DNA from: Tatumella saanichensis
GTDB taxonomy: Bacteria; Pseudomonadota; Gammaproteobacteria; Enterobacterales; Enterobacteriaceae
DNA length: 64,000 nucleotides
Direction of reading: 5' to 3'
Assembly (NCBI RefSeq): GCF_000439375.1
Contig: NZ_ATMI01000054.1
Coordinates: 1-64,000, forward strand
Part shown: one piece after another, positions 38,274 to 47,701 of the stretch
Numbering within the stretch: the stretch's first letter is position 1
How the letters are laid out: every line of letters begins with the position of its first letter
The notes under the pieces: generated by a model
What the model saw: the letters and a program-made list of their open reading frames with translations, nothing else
Databases searched by the model: none
What the model was told of the DNA's origin: nothing
Position numbers and translations under genes: made by a program

Positions 38274-38519
38274 TTAGCCTCCGGTCACCGGCGGGAAAAA
38301 GGCCACTTCATCCCCGTCCTGTAACGGCTGATCAAAAGGTACCAGCGTCTGATTGACCGCTACCAGCAACTTGCCCCGCTCCAGGGCCAGGGCTAACTGG
38401 GGATCGCGCTGAGTAAGTTCCCGGTGCAGACTCTCCACGTCAGCGAGGTTGCCTTCAACTTGTGTGCTGGCACAGCCCGCCAACTCCCGAACACGGGCAA
38501 AGAACAGTACATTAATCAT
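38274..38519 (-). CDS. moaD: Molybdopterin synthase sulfur carrier subunit MoaD
   Basis: Ubiquitin-fold sulfur carrier; its C-terminal Gly-Gly (PPVTGG) is adenylated by MoeB and thiocarboxylated. The 81-residue product starts [13 protein letters not shown], as in E. coli. I chose the ATG at 38519, which overlaps the moaC stop (ATGATTAA), over a start three codons upstream. Overlap of eight bases with moaC implies translational coupling. Confidence 0.95.
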   Translation of the reverse strand: MINVLFFARVRELAGCASTQVEGNLADVESLHRELTQRDPQLALALERGKLLVAVNQTLVPFDQPLQDGDEVAFFPPVTGG

Positions 38520-38997
38520 TCGCGTCAACCCGGAAGTCGCCGGACTTCCCTCCCTGTTTGCTCAATAGTCTGATGCCGTCGATCAGGATATCTTTCTGTA
38601 CCGCTTTACACATATCGTAGATGGTCAGTGCAGCCACCGAGGCGGCAGTTAGGGCTTCCATCTCAACCCCTGTTTTACCGGTTAGACGGCACAAGGACTC
38701 GATACGCACCTGCCCGCTTTCTGGCAGTGCACTCAAAGAGACTTCCACTTTACTGAGCATCAGTGGATGACAGAGCGGGATCAGTTCCCAGGTCCGTTTG
38801 GCTGCCTGAATACCGGCAATACGGGCAGTGGCAAACACATCCCCTTTGTGGTGCTGACCAGCAAGGATCATCTGTAAGGTGCTGTGCTGCATGGTGACCA
38901 GAGCTTCGGCGCGGGCTTCACGTACTGTCTCCTGCTTGGCCGAAACATCGACCATATGCGCCTCACCGGCACTGTTGATATGGGTAAGTTGGGACAT
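38512..38997 (-). CDS. moaC: Cyclic pyranopterin monophosphate synthase MoaC
   Basis: With MoaA it converts GTP to cyclic pyranopterin monophosphate: MoaC forms cPMP from the MoaA product. The 161-residue protein has the family motifs [23 protein letters not shown] and [23 protein letters not shown] read as adjacent blocks, with the catalytic Lys in the last. It sits two bases from moaB and overlaps moaD. Confidence 0.96.
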   Translation of the reverse strand: MSQLTHINSAGEAHMVDVSAKQETVREARAEALVTMQHSTLQMILAGQHHKGDVFATARIAGIQAAKRTWELIPLCHPLMLSKVEVSLSALPESGQVRIESLCRLTGKTGVEMEALTAASVAALTIYDMCKAVQKDILIDGIRLLSKQGGKSGDFRVDAND

Positions 38998-38999
38998 AA

Positions 39000-39515
39000 T
39001 CAGAGATTCTTAAGCTGAGAAACAAAATTGCAAGGGCGGGTGGTGGCATCAATTTGCTGGCAAATGATCCGTTGCCACGCCTGCTGACAGGCACTGGTAG
39101 ATCCAGGCATGGCGAAAATCAAGGTCTGATTGGCCATACCGGCCAAGGCGCGCGATTGCAGCGTTGCGCCGCCGATCTCCTCGTAAGAGACCATACGGAA
39201 CAGTTCACCAAAACCATTAATAGTGCGATCAAATAACGGTTCCAACGCCTCTGGGGTGCTGTTGGCGGCAGTGAAACCGGTGCCACCGTTGATCAGGATC
39301 ACCTGAATATCGGGGCTGGCGATCCAAGTGGAGACCTGCGCACGGATCTGATAGCGGTTATCGCCGCAGATCTGCTGCACGGCCACGCGATGTCCCGCTT
39401 CCTGGGCAGCCTGAACCAAATAATCTCCGGAACTGTCCTGTGAGGCATCACGGCGATCAGAGACCGTCATCACTGCCACGGTCAAGGGGACAAACGCTTT
39501 CGGTGCTTTACTCAT
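39000..39515 (-). CDS. moaB: Molybdenum cofactor biosynthesis protein MoaB
   Basis: MogA/MoaB-family protein related to molybdopterin adenylyltransferase; the E. coli MoaB has no essential role because MogA does the adenylation. The 171-residue protein has the MPT-binding motifs [17 protein letters not shown] and [14 protein letters not shown]. Second gene of the moa operon, 12 bases after moaA. No mogA is visible in this window. Confidence 0.95.
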   Translation of the reverse strand: MSKAPKAFVPLTVAVMTVSDRRDASQDSSGDYLVQAAQEAGHRVAVQQICGDNRYQIRAQVSTWIASPDIQVILINGGTGFTAANSTPEALEPLFDRTINGFGELFRMVSYEEIGGATLQSRALAGMANQTLIFAMPGSTSACQQAWQRIICQQIDATTRPCNFVSQLKNL

Positions 39516-39527
39516 ATTCTCTCCTGA

Positions 39528-40514
39528 TCACCCGCCGATAAACGACAGATTCTGTGTATGACCGGTATGTCCTTGATGCAGAAAATGGGTCTGTTTTTTC
39601 TCGCCTAACGCGGCATGGATACGCTGTTGCAGGGCTGGTTGCTGGCTGTCATCCGCCAATAAATCGCGCAGCGGAATGCCGTTATCCCCGAACAGACAGA
39701 GGTGAAGATTGCCAAGGGCCGACACCCGCAAGCGGTTACAGCTTAGACAGAAATCTTTGGAATAAGGCATGATAAGTCCGATGGTACCGAGATAGTCTTC
39801 ATGGCTGAACACCCGAGCAGGGCCATCATCCCGAGCGCGAGGCACCTCTTGCCAGCCCTCGCGCAACAATTGCTGACGGATCACTTCCCCAGAAATGTGC
39901 TGCTGACGAAACAATGCCCCGCCCTCGCCGGTCTCCATCAATTCGATAAAGCGCAGCTGAATGGGCCGCTGTTTGATCCACGCAAGAAAAGCCGGAAGTT
40001 GCCGACTGTTAGCCTCTTTCATCAGTACGGTATTGATTTTGACCTGAGTCAGACCCGCTTCGAAGCAGGCATCGATACCTGCCAGAATTTGCGGCAGTTT
40101 ATCCTGACCGGTAATGGCATGAAATTGGCGCGCATCTAGGCTATCGATGCTGATATTCACTGCGCTCAAGCCTGCCTGCTGCCAGTCACGCACACCGCGC
40201 TGCAACCGGTAACCGTTGGTGGTCATGGCGATTTTTTTCAGGGCGGCATTGTCTTTGACCGCCGCGATGATGTCGGTGAAGTCACGACGCAAGGTAGGTT
40301 CACCGCCAGTTAGGCGGATCTTTTCGGTGCCGGCATCCACAAAGGCCCGGCTAACTTGGCGGATTTCATCCACGGACAGAAAGCCGTTATTGCTGACCGC
40401 TCCCGGTCGATAGCCGTCCGGCAGACAGTAACTACAGCGGAAATTACACACATCAGTGATTGACAGGCGTAGGTAATAGAAACGCCTGTTAAACTTATCG
40501 GTTAACAAAGACAC
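39528..40514 (-). CDS. moaA: GTP 3',8-cyclase MoaA
   Basis: Radical SAM enzyme that rearranges GTP in the first step of molybdenum cofactor synthesis. The 328-residue protein has the N-terminal cluster motif CNFRCSYC (C23, C27, C30) and the second C-terminal cluster in [19 protein letters not shown]. It ends in the conserved Gly-Gly. First gene of moaABCDE, preceded by a long structured leader that I read as a Moco riboswitch. Confidence 0.97.
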   Translation of the reverse strand: MSLLTDKFNRRFYYLRLSITDVCNFRCSYCLPDGYRPGAVSNNGFLSVDEIRQVSRAFVDAGTEKIRLTGGEPTLRRDFTDIIAAVKDNAALKKIAMTTNGYRLQRGVRDWQQAGLSAVNISIDSLDARQFHAITGQDKLPQILAGIDACFEAGLTQVKINTVLMKEANSRQLPAFLAWIKQRPIQLRFIELMETGEGGALFRQQHISGEVIRQQLLREGWQEVPRARDDGPARVFSHEDYLGTIGLIMPYSKDFCLSCNRLRVSALGNLHLCLFGDNGIPLRDLLADDSQQPALQQRIHAALGEKKQTHFLHQGHTGHTQNLSFIGG

Positions 40515-40835
40515 AGCGACACCTTTTCCAAATCGGGAGATGCAGGCATTTCTTTCTGCACCCTGGCAACTCGAGGCTGCGGCCAGTCCGCCATATCCGT
40601 AAAGGAGACAGGTCAGAAAGGCTTTAAGTGTAAATTATCCGTTCGGATAATCGTCATGGCTGATTCTAGCGCGTAAACAGGGATTCCGCTATCCTGCCGC
40701 CGCGCGGGAGTTCACCAAATTGGCTCGCAGACACAGATTTATCTTCTGTTAACTGCCATACTGTTAACTGATGATATGCGCTGTGCATCGCCTTTTTTAT
40801 TGCTGTTTCGGCAGCCTTCACCCCGCAGGAGTTTT
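40515..40835. other. Divergent leader region between moaA and ybhK
   Basis: This 321-base gap contains the probable Moco RNA, the moa promoter region and the ybhK promoter. A near-perfect palindrome (ATTATCCG / CGGATAAT at 40634-40651) lies just upstream of the RNA element and may be an operator or a short hairpin. No gene is visible; a frame running into ybhK is only an upstream extension. Confidence 0.55.
40545..40625 (-). promoter_or_regulatory. Probable Moco riboswitch in the moaA leader
   Basis: In the minus-strand leader, a closing stem CTTTCTG (40620-40614) pairs with CAGAAAG (40558-40552) around a GC-rich core with CCTTTACGGATATGGCGGAC and GGCCGCAGCC. This matches the position and the look of the Moco RNA motif known upstream of E. 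coli moaA, which senses molybdenum cofactor. I recognise it by position, closing stem and partial sequence memory, not by a covariance model. Confidence 0.6.
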
Positions 40836-41741
40836 ATGAACCGTACCCTGGCAGATCTGGATCGCGTTGTCGCTATCGGCGGCGGACACGGCTTAGGCCG
40901 TGTGATGTCCTCCCTCTCCTTCCTCGGTTCTCGCCTGACGGGGGTGGTCACTACCACGGATAACGGGGGATCAACTGGGCGGATCCGCCGTTCTGAAGGA
41001 GGCATAGCCTGGGGGGATATGCGTAACTGTCTGAATCAGTTGATCACCGAGCCGGGGATCGCGTCGGCGATGTTTGAATATCGCTTCAGTGGTCAGGGGG
41101 AGTTGGCGGGGCATAATCTCGGTAACCTGATGCTGAGAGCGCTGGATAATCTCAGTGTCCGGCCACTGGATGCCATCACCTTGATCCGCAATGTGCTCAA
41201 AGTCGAGGCTGTGTTGATACCGATGTCCGAACAGCCGGTAGACCTGGTGGCCACTGACATTGAAGGTAATGCCGTTTACGGGGAAACGGAAATTGATGCC
41301 ATGTCATCAGCTCCGGTGTCGCTGGGACTGTTCCCTGAAGTGTCAGCCACCCGCGAAGCGCTCGAAGCGGTGGCCGAAGCGGATCTGATCCTGATAGGCC
41401 CCGGCAGTTTTTATACCAGTCTGATGCCGGTGTTACTGCTGGAACAGATGGCCACAGCGCTAAGACGAGCCCCAGCACCGATGATTTTTATCGGCAATCT
41501 CGGTAAAGAGAGCGGTCCAGCAGGTCTGCTGACCGTCAAAAATAAGCTGACCATGATTGAGAAGGTGATTGGCCGCCGAGTCATCGATGCCTTGGTGGTA
41601 GGTCCGGCCACCGATGTCAGTCATCTGCAAGACCGGGTAGTGATTCAGCAGACCCTAGAAGCTGGCGATATCCGTTATCGCCATGATCGTCATTTGCTGC
41701 ATATTGCCCTAGAAAATGCGCTACAGGCCATCAGCCGCTGA
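40836..41741 (+). CDS. ybhK: YvcK/CofD-like family protein YbhK
   Basis: Gluconeogenesis-factor-like protein of the CofD/YvcK family, which binds nucleotide sugars in Gram-positive bacteria; the role in enterobacteria is unclear. The 301-residue product has the family motifs [28 protein letters not shown] and [15 protein letters not shown] chose the ATG at 40836 because GCAGGAG lies at good spacing and the product matches E. coli YbhK from its start. Its stop is directly adjacent to the convergent uvrB stop. Confidence 0.93.
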   Translation: MNRTLADLDRVVAIGGGHGLGRVMSSLSFLGSRLTGVVTTTDNGGSTGRIRRSEGGIAWGDMRNCLNQLITEPGIASAMFEYRFSGQGELAGHNLGNLMLRALDNLSVRPLDAITLIRNVLKVEAVLIPMSEQPVDLVATDIEGNAVYGETEIDAMSSAPVSLGLFPEVSATREALEAVAEADLILIGPGSFYTSLMPVLLLEQMATALRRAPAPMIFIGNLGKESGPAGLLTVKNKLTMIEKVIGRRVIDALVVGPATDVSHLQDRVVIQQTLEAGDIRYRHDRHLLHIALENALQAISR

Positions 41742-43766
41742 TCAAGAAGCGGCGATAAACAATGCCCGCAACTCATGGAGTTCATCGCGTACCCGCGCGG
41801 CCTCCTCGAACTCTAGATCCATCGCATGCTGTTGCATTTTCGCTTCTAGCTCACTGATTTTCTTCTGCATCGCCTGCGGTGTTAGAGACTGATAACGACC
41901 GGCAGACTCTGCGGCCTGACGTCCTGATCTCTCATTACCACGCCCTTTAGCTTTCGCCATGCCCTGACCCAACTCGAGAATATCAGTGATTTTCTTGTTA
42001 AGGCGAGTCGGTACAATTCCCTGTTCGGCGTTCCAAGTTTGTTGTTTTTCACGGCGACGCTCTGTCTCTTCGATAGCCCGCGCCATCGAGGCAGTGATCC
42101 GGTCGCCATAGAGGATAGCTTTACCGTTGATATTACGCGCCGCACGGCCAATGGTCTGGATCAGGGAACGTTCGGAGCGTAAGAAGCCCTCTTTGTCAGC
42201 ATCCAAGATCGCCACCAGTGATACTTCCGGCATATCCAGACCTTCTCGTAACAGGTTAATGCCCACCAGCACATCAAATTCCCCAAGACGCAAATCACGA
42301 ATAATCTCCATACGCTCGACAGTATCGATATCTGAGTGCAGATAACGCACTCGCTCGCCATGTTCTTCAAGGTATTCGGTGAGATCTTCGGCCATACGTT
42401 TGGTCAAGGTCGTGACCAGCACGCGTTCATTGATCGCCACCCGCTGACGGATCTCTGACAGCAGATCATCGACCTGCGTTGCCACCGGTCGGACTTCAAT
42501 AAGCGGATCCAGCAGACCGGTAGGACGAACCACCTGTTCGATCACTTCCCCCCCGGATTTCTCCAGTTCATAGGCACCGGGGGTGGCTGAGACATAGATA
42601 GTTTGTGGCGCCAACGCCTCAAACTCTTCAAACTTCATCGGTCGGTTATCCAACGCCGAGGGCAGACGGAAACCGTACTCGACCAGATTCTCTTTACGGG
42701 CGCGGTCTCCCCGGTACATGCCGCCAATCTGTGGGATCGTCACGTGGGACTCATCCACCACCAATAGACCGTCCGCGGGCAGATAGTCAAACAGGGTCGG
42801 CGGCGCTTCACCGGGACCGCGGCCAGACAAGTAGCGGGAATAGTTCTCAATCCCCGAGCAATAGCCAAGCTCATTCATCATTTCGAGATCAAATTGCGTG
42901 CGCTGAGTAATACGCTGCTCTTCCAGTAATTTATTGCTCTCCAGTAACACACGGCGGCGATCAGCCAACTCCACCTTGATATCTTCCATCGACTGGACGA
43001 TACGTTCCCGAGGGGTGACGTAGTGGGTTTTAGGATAGACGGTAAAACGCGGTATGATCTGGCTGACCTGACCGGTCAACGGGTCAAACAGTGACAGGCG
43101 TTCTACCTCCTCATCAAATAGCTCGACGCGCAGCGCCAAGTCATCAGATTCCGCAGGAAAAATATCGATCACTTCACCGCGTACCCGGAAGGTACCACGC
43201 TGGAAAGCTTGGTCGTTACGGGCATATTGCAGCTCCGCCAGCCGTCGCAAGATACTGCGCTGGTCGATGATCATACCGCGGGTCAGGTGCAGCATCATCT
43301 TCAGATAGAGGTCCGGGTCACCCAGACCGTAAATAGCGGAGACTGAAGCCACCACAATCACATCACGGCGTTCTAATAAGGCCTTGGTAGCTGACAGACG
43401 CATCTGCTCGATATGTTCGTTTACCGACGCATCTTTTTCGATAAAGGTATCCGAACTCGGGACATAAGCTTCTGGCTGATAATAGTCATAGTAGGAGACA
43501 AAATACTCGACGGCATTCTCTGGGAAAAAGGCTTTCATCTCGCCATAAAGCTGCGCGGCCAGTGTTTTATTCGGTGCCAATACCATGGTCGGGCGGTTCA
43601 AGTCGGCAATCACATTGGCGACGGTGAAGGTTTTACCTGAACCGGTAACCCCCAATAACGTCTGATGGGCAAGGCCATCTTCCAGCCCCTCTTCGAGACG
43701 GCGAATAGCCTCCGGTTGGTCACCGGATGGCTTGAATTCTGAATGAAGTTTGAACACTTTGCTCAT
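41742..43766 (-). CDS. uvrB: UvrABC system protein B
   Basis: Damage-verifying ATPase of nucleotide excision repair; it loads with UvrA and recruits UvrC. The 674-residue protein has Walker A in [11 protein letters not shown] near residue 40, the beta-hairpin [21 protein letters not shown] region near residue 95, the DEAD-like VVDESHVT, helicase motif VI (QTIGRAARN) and the C-terminal UVR domain that binds UvrC. A LexA box lies 75 bases upstream. Confidence 0.97.
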   Translation of the reverse strand: MSKVFKLHSEFKPSGDQPEAIRRLEEGLEDGLAHQTLLGVTGSGKTFTVANVIADLNRPTMVLAPNKTLAAQLYGEMKAFFPENAVEYFVSYYDYYQPEAYVPSSDTFIEKDASVNEHIEQMRLSATKALLERRDVIVVASVSAIYGLGDPDLYLKMMLHLTRGMIIDQRSILRRLAELQYARNDQAFQRGTFRVRGEVIDIFPAESDDLALRVELFDEEVERLSLFDPLTGQVSQIIPRFTVYPKTHYVTPRERIVQSMEDIKVELADRRRVLLESNKLLEEQRITQRTQFDLEMMNELGYCSGIENYSRYLSGRGPGEAPPTLFDYLPADGLLVVDESHVTIPQIGGMYRGDRARKENLVEYGFRLPSALDNRPMKFEEFEALAPQTIYVSATPGAYELEKSGGEVIEQVVRPTGLLDPLIEVRPVATQVDDLLSEIRQRVAINERVLVTTLTKRMAEDLTEYLEEHGERVRYLHSDIDTVERMEIIRDLRLGEFDVLVGINLLREGLDMPEVSLVAILDADKEGFLRSERSLIQTIGRAARNINGKAILYGDRITASMARAIEETERRREKQQTWNAEQGIVPTRLNKKITDILELGQGMAKAKGRGNERSGRQAAESAGRYQSLTPQAMQKKISELEAKMQQHAMDLEFEEAARVRDELHELRALFIAAS

Positions 43767-44624
43767 TATCTAATTACCTGTCGCGTTTTACCGAAGGGGG
43801 CCACTATTTTAGCTGGCGGAGGAAAATATGCCAATGTCGCTACTGGATATATAGCCAGTTCCGTTAATTTCATCCTGCAAAGACATTTTTTAATGGTAAA
43901 TAATCTCGGTATGGCCCCGCAGCCCAAAAAACTGAAACGGTTATCCACTGCGCCCGTTAAACTTTGAGATTTGTCAAGAGATTGTCATCGTTTCAATTCG
44001 GAATTTCTCAGCCCATCACGCTAAGTATTGCTTTTAATTAACTTACTGAAATATCGTTATAATTAATAAAAGCCCAGTTTCCAGCCAGAGTGTTGCCAGC
44101 CCGCATATTCCCTTGCGTCAGCGCAGTTTTAAGATGCTAATACACATGGTTATCCACAGGAATAGTGGATAACTTAGATCAGCCCAATAGGCACAGGCTG
44201 TGGGTAATTTTCTGAACTGCTCGGGATAACGCTGAAAAAAAAATTTTTTTGTTTTTTTTCTCCCTGAGATGGCCATAAAGATGTCGCTGATGAATCCACC
44301 GCATGGGGGATTTCGGACGCTATTTTTCACCAGCGTCAAGAGAGATGCTTCAGATTTTATCTGCTTTTATGCACGTTTTTACCCCTTTGCCCTGAAACAA
44401 TGCCCTGACTGGGTGCAAACACGGCTGTGCTGTGTTTCGTTTCTGGCAACCTGGTTGCCGATATTGCTGTCAACATCCTTGCTGTGCTTATTTTTATGAC
44501 AGCATATAAAAGTGGCCTGGTTATTGCTTTAATCAACCTGAAAACTGTCGCCTGAGGGAGAGGATACCGTGACACCTTTACGGATATCTGCCAGGCATTC
44601 TTTACATAGAGAGGAGTTCAACAG
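43767..44624. other. 858-base gap upstream of uvrB with DnaA-box-like sites
   Basis: In E. coli the bio operon and other genes occupy this interval. Here no credible gene is visible: several 60-76-codon frames have no recognisable content. The region holds the uvrB SOS box, four DnaA-box-like 9-mers (43941 TTATCCACT; 44150 TTATCCACA; 44164 AGTGGATAA; 44199 TGTGGGTAA), a long A8/T7 run near 44234-44260, and the promoter of the UrtE-like gene. The 44150 and 44164 sites face each other 5 bases apart. Confidence 0.6.
43841..43860. promoter_or_regulatory. LexA box (SOS box) of uvrB
   Basis: TACTGGATATATAGCCAGTT is a palindrome of the CTGG-N8-CCAG type; only one base per half differs from the CTGT/ACAG core. 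It lies upstream of uvrB, where E. coli also has a LexA site. Confidence 0.8.
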
Positions 44625-45341
44625 ATGCTGAGTTTACGTGCTATCAATCAGTTTTATGGTCAGAACCATATCCTTTGGGATGTGGATCTGGATCTGATGC
44701 CGGGCTCATGCACTGCTGTGCTTGGCCAGCACGGAATGGGTAAAACCACTTTGGTCAACTGTATTATGGGCTACTTACCGCTGAACAGTGGCACCATGAC
44801 TTGGCAGGAAAACAATGCGCCGCCAAAGGATTTAGCCCTACAACCCTGCGAACAACGTGCCGGAATGGGTATTGGCTATGTGCCACAGCACCGACATATT
44901 TTCTCGCAGATGAGTGTTGAAGATAACTTGGTCATTGCCTTGAAAGCAGCCCGTACAGCCCCTCCTCATGCTATCCCACAGATGATTTTTGACCTGTTCC
45001 CACACCTTTATGACTTACGCCATCAGCGCGGCGGTGATTTGACGCTCGACCAGCAACAGCAATTGGCACTGGCGAGAGCACTGGTACTACAACCGAAACT
45101 GCTTATCCTTGACGAACCGACCGAGGGGATGTCCCCGTGGATGGAAGAGGATATGGGTAATTTGTTGCGCAGCCTTAACCGCGATTACGGTATGACCATC
45201 TTGTTGCTGGAACAGCGTATTTCGTTCATCCGCCGAGTGGCGGATTATTTCCTACTGTTGCATCAGGGTCGGAATGTGGCTGCCGGGCGAGTTGCTCAGC
45301 TGGATGAGGGGATGATCAACAAATGGCTGACGGTTAGCTGA
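44625..45341 (+). CDS. Orphan UrtE/LivF-like ABC transporter ATPase
   Basis: ATP-binding subunit of the branched-chain amino acid/urea importer type, closest by eye to UrtE (FPHLYDLRHQRGGDL and LILDEPTEGMSP). The 238-residue protein has Walker A GQHGMGKTT at residues 34-42, the Q-loop YVPQ, and Walker B LLILDEP at 159-165. The signature region reads DLTLDQQQQ (residues 138-146) instead of LSGGQ, so the conserved Ser-Gly-Gly is missing. No permease, binding protein or second ATPase lies next to it. GAGAGGAG precedes the ATG. It could be a relic or a specialised ATPase. Confidence 0.8.
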   Translation: MLSLRAINQFYGQNHILWDVDLDLMPGSCTAVLGQHGMGKTTLVNCIMGYLPLNSGTMTWQENNAPPKDLALQPCEQRAGMGIGYVPQHRHIFSQMSVEDNLVIALKAARTAPPHAIPQMIFDLFPHLYDLRHQRGGDLTLDQQQQLALARALVLQPKLLILDEPTEGMSPWMEEDMGNLLRSLNRDYGMTILLLEQRISFIRRVADYFLLLHQGRNVAAGRVAQLDEGMINKWLTVS

Positions 45342-45358
45342 ACACGTTCCTGCTAGTA

Positions 45359-45390
45359 ACGGGTAATGGTCACCATTACCCGTTTTTTTG
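45359..45390. terminator. Bidirectional terminator of the UrtE-like gene and pgl
   Basis: Perfect 12-base arms ACGGGTAATGGT / ACCATTACCCGT around one base, followed by seven T on the plus strand. It lies between converging genes. Confidence 0.88.
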
Positions 45391-45391
45391 A

Positions 45392-46381
45392 TTAAAGCGC
45401 GCGGATCACCACCCACATTGGACCCTGTCCGACCGCATAGCGGTTAACCGGGGTGAGAGAGCCATCTTGCGGTGAAATCGCATAGACTTCGATGTGGTGA
45501 GATTTCTGACCAGCAGCGATCAGGTACTTACCTTGAGTATCGATATTAAAACCGCGTGGCTGTGTTTCAGTCGCCTGGAAACCGCCAAGGGTCAAGGTCG
45601 CACCGTCATCGCTGACGCGGAACAGTGTCAGCGTACTGCTGGTACGGTCACAGGCATATAAGAACTGCCCATTCGGCGTAATATGGATATCTGCTGCCCA
45701 GCGTGTACCTTCAAAATCTTCCGGCATCATATCCAGAGTCTGCACCGTTTCAGCGCCCTGCTCCGTCAATGCCAGTACGCTCACTGTGCTATCCAGCTCA
45801 TTGACCAAATAGGCATATTTTCCCTGTGGATGAAAGGCCATATGGCGAGGGCCAGCACCGGCGACCGTGGCAACCTGAGCATTGGCGTTCTCATTCAGTC
45901 GACCCTCGCTATCTAGGCGGAACGCACAGATGCGATCCTGCTTAAGGGCAGGTGCGTACAGGACTGAATTATCTTGACGGATATTCACTGAATGACAGCC
46001 ATCCATACCACTTAGGGTCTGGGCCACCGCCTGAGGCAAGCCCGACGCATCCAGAGGTGACACGCTGACCAGCCCATCATGATAATACCCCGCAAACAGA
46101 GAGTGTCCCTGCTGATCGATATTTAGGTAGGTCGGGCTGCCCGGCAGAGCTGCCTCTCCCGCTTCACTCAAGGTACCGTCTGCAGCAATATGATAAGCAA
46201 TCACCCGGAACTCTGGGCGTACCCCTACATACAGCAGAGGTTTCTGCGGATGGGCCACCATCGGCTGTACCTGTCCATCGACATCGACCACTTGCAATAA
46301 AGTCAGCGCACCTGCCGCCGACAGTTGCCAGACATGGATCTGCTGGCTTTCGGGACTAGCGGTATAAACTACTTGTTGCAT
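45392..46381 (-). CDS. pgl: 6-phosphogluconolactonase (beta-propeller type)
   Basis: Hydrolyses 6-phosphogluconolactone in the oxidative pentose phosphate pathway. The 329-residue seven-bladed propeller has repeated YVA/LYAC-type blades and family segments [25 protein letters not shown] (blade around residue 125, quoted in parts), [18 protein letters not shown] and [19 protein letters not shown]. Length matches E. coli Pgl (331). Divergent from ybhA, as in E. coli. Confidence 0.94.
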   Translation of the reverse strand: MQQVVYTASPESQQIHVWQLSAAGALTLLQVVDVDGQVQPMVAHPQKPLLYVGVRPEFRVIAYHIAADGTLSEAGEAALPGSPTYLNIDQQGHSLFAGYYHDGLVSVSPLDASGLPQAVAQTLSGMDGCHSVNIRQDNSVLYAPALKQDRICAFRLDSEGRLNENANAQVATVAGAGPRHMAFHPQGKYAYLVNELDSTVSVLALTEQGAETVQTLDMMPEDFEGTRWAADIHITPNGQFLYACDRTSSTLTLFRVSDDGATLTLGGFQATETQPRGFNIDTQGKYLIAAGQKSHHIEVYAISPQDGSLTPVNRYAVGQGPMWVVIRAL

Positions 46382-46532
46382 GGATTCTCCTTACCTGGAA
46401 TCTGTTTTTAGGGGACAGGTCACTGTAGCGTAATCTGCCCGCACAAAAAATGATTTATTGATCTCACCCCTTTGTCGGCCATCATGCTGGGTCTACACTC
46501 TGTTCAGACCTTACTGACAGGAAATACTGTTT

Positions 46533-47351
46533 ATGAATTACCGTGTCATTGCGTTAGACCTTGATGGAACTCTACTGACCTCACAAAAAACCCTTCTACC
46601 AGAAACGGTCTCCGCCCTAGCGGATGCTCGGCGTGCCGGGGTAGACGTGATCCTGGTGACCGGACGTCACCACAGTGCCATTCATCCTTTTTATCAGCAG
46701 CTGCAACTGAGTACACCCGCCATCTGCTGCAACGGCACCTATCTGTACGATTATGCGGCCAAGCAGGTGCTGGACAACGATCCTATGACCCCTGAACAGG
46801 CAGAGATTGTGTTACAGCATCTGCAGGAACAAGGCATTGACGGGCTACTGTATGCCGATGATGCCATGCTCTACCATAAGCCCACTGCGCATGTTATTCG
46901 TACCCAAGCCTGGGGTGAGACCTTACCCGCAGCACAACGTCCGGTCTTTCAACAGGTTGCCTCCCTTTCTGACGCCGCCCGCCAGGCTAATAAACTGTGG
47001 AAGTTTGCTCTCTGTTATCCAGATAGCGATAAGCTGGCGACATTGGCGGATCAGGTCAGCAGCGAGGCCGGAGTGACCTGCGAGTGGTCGTGGGTAGATC
47101 AGGTCGATATCGCCCAACAAGGCAATAACAAAGGCAAGCGTCTGAAACAGTGGTTAGACGGCCGTGGCATCCCCCTTGAGAAAGTGATTGCCTTTGGCGA
47201 TAACTACAACGATCTCAGTATGCTGGAGTCAGTAGGGCTGGGAGTGGCAATGGGCAATGCAGATGCGCAGATCAAGGCACGGGCTGGATTGGTAATCGGC
47301 GATAATGACCATCCATCTATCGCCGACACGTTACGCGAAAGGGTACTCTAA
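46533..47351 (+). CDS. ybhA: HAD-family pyridoxal phosphate/sugar phosphatase YbhA
   Basis: Cytoplasmic HAD-superfamily (Cof-type) phosphatase; the E. coli enzyme acts on pyridoxal 5'-phosphate and some sugar phosphates. The 272-residue protein has motif I ALDLDGTLLTS with the nucleophile Asp, motif II VTGRHHS, and motif IV FGDNYNDLSML. It is divergent from pgl and convergent with acrZ; in E. coli modABC lies between ybhA and acrZ. Confidence 0.93.
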   Translation: MNYRVIALDLDGTLLTSQKTLLPETVSALADARRAGVDVILVTGRHHSAIHPFYQQLQLSTPAICCNGTYLYDYAAKQVLDNDPMTPEQAEIVLQHLQEQGIDGLLYADDAMLYHKPTAHVIRTQAWGETLPAAQRPVFQQVASLSDAARQANKLWKFALCYPDSDKLATLADQVSSEAGVTCEWSWVDQVDIAQQGNNKGKRLKQWLDGRGIPLEKVIAFGDNYNDLSMLESVGLGVAMGNADAQIKARAGLVIGDNDHPSIADTLRERVL

Positions 47352-47362
47352 GTGCTGACTGC

Positions 47363-47388
47363 ACAGCCTGCCAACACCGGCAGGCTGT
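47363..47388. terminator. Hairpin between convergent ybhA and acrZ
   Basis: Perfect 10-base arms ACAGCCTGCC / GGCAGGCTGT with a six-base loop. There is no T run. Confidence 0.6.
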
Positions 47389-47394
47389 CAGTGA

Positions 47395-47547
47395 TCAGTG
47401 ACTGGACACTGATGAATCATTGTTGCGACGAGCCCCGGAAATCAGGTTAAATAACTCTCCCAAGCCCCAGATGATCCCCAGCATAATTGCCATGACCACC
47501 GGCACCATAATAATTGCCATTAACAGGCTTTCCAGTAGTTCTAACAT
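47395..47547 (-). CDS. acrZ: AcrAB-TolC efflux accessory protein AcrZ
   Basis: Small inner-membrane protein that binds AcrB and adjusts the substrate range of the multidrug pump. The 50-residue product, which starts [19 protein letters not shown], matches E. coli AcrZ (49 residues) through IMVPVVMAI and GLGELFN. One transmembrane helix is followed by a polar tail. It is divergent from modE, the conserved arrangement in which ModE-related control is possible. An AGAGGTCAG lies upstream. Confidence 0.92.
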   Translation of the reverse strand: MLELLESLLMAIIMVPVVMAIMLGIIWGLGELFNLISGARRNNDSSVSSH

Positions 47548-47701
47548 CGCTGACCTCTGTATTTAGGCTAATTTAAACCATCAGTTTATCGGCAGCCGCC
47601 ACAGATGCCCATTGCTTTTTGTGCTTTTATCTTTTTTCAAGGCAACAGGATGCTACACTCCTCGCTCCTTAGCTTCTAATTGACGGATGACAGGACCTGA
47701 T

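Noticed and set aside
43767-44300. Possible chromosomal origin because of DnaA-like boxes and AT tracts
   Set aside because: No dnaA, gidA/mioC or 13-mer region is nearby, and uvrB promoters are known to hold DnaA sites. A regulatory or titration role is more likely.
44118-44575. Three 72-76-codon frames in the gap upstream of the UrtE-like gene
   Set aside because: They overlap on opposite strands and have no recognisable content. One includes the DnaA-like sites. I treat the stretch as non-coding.
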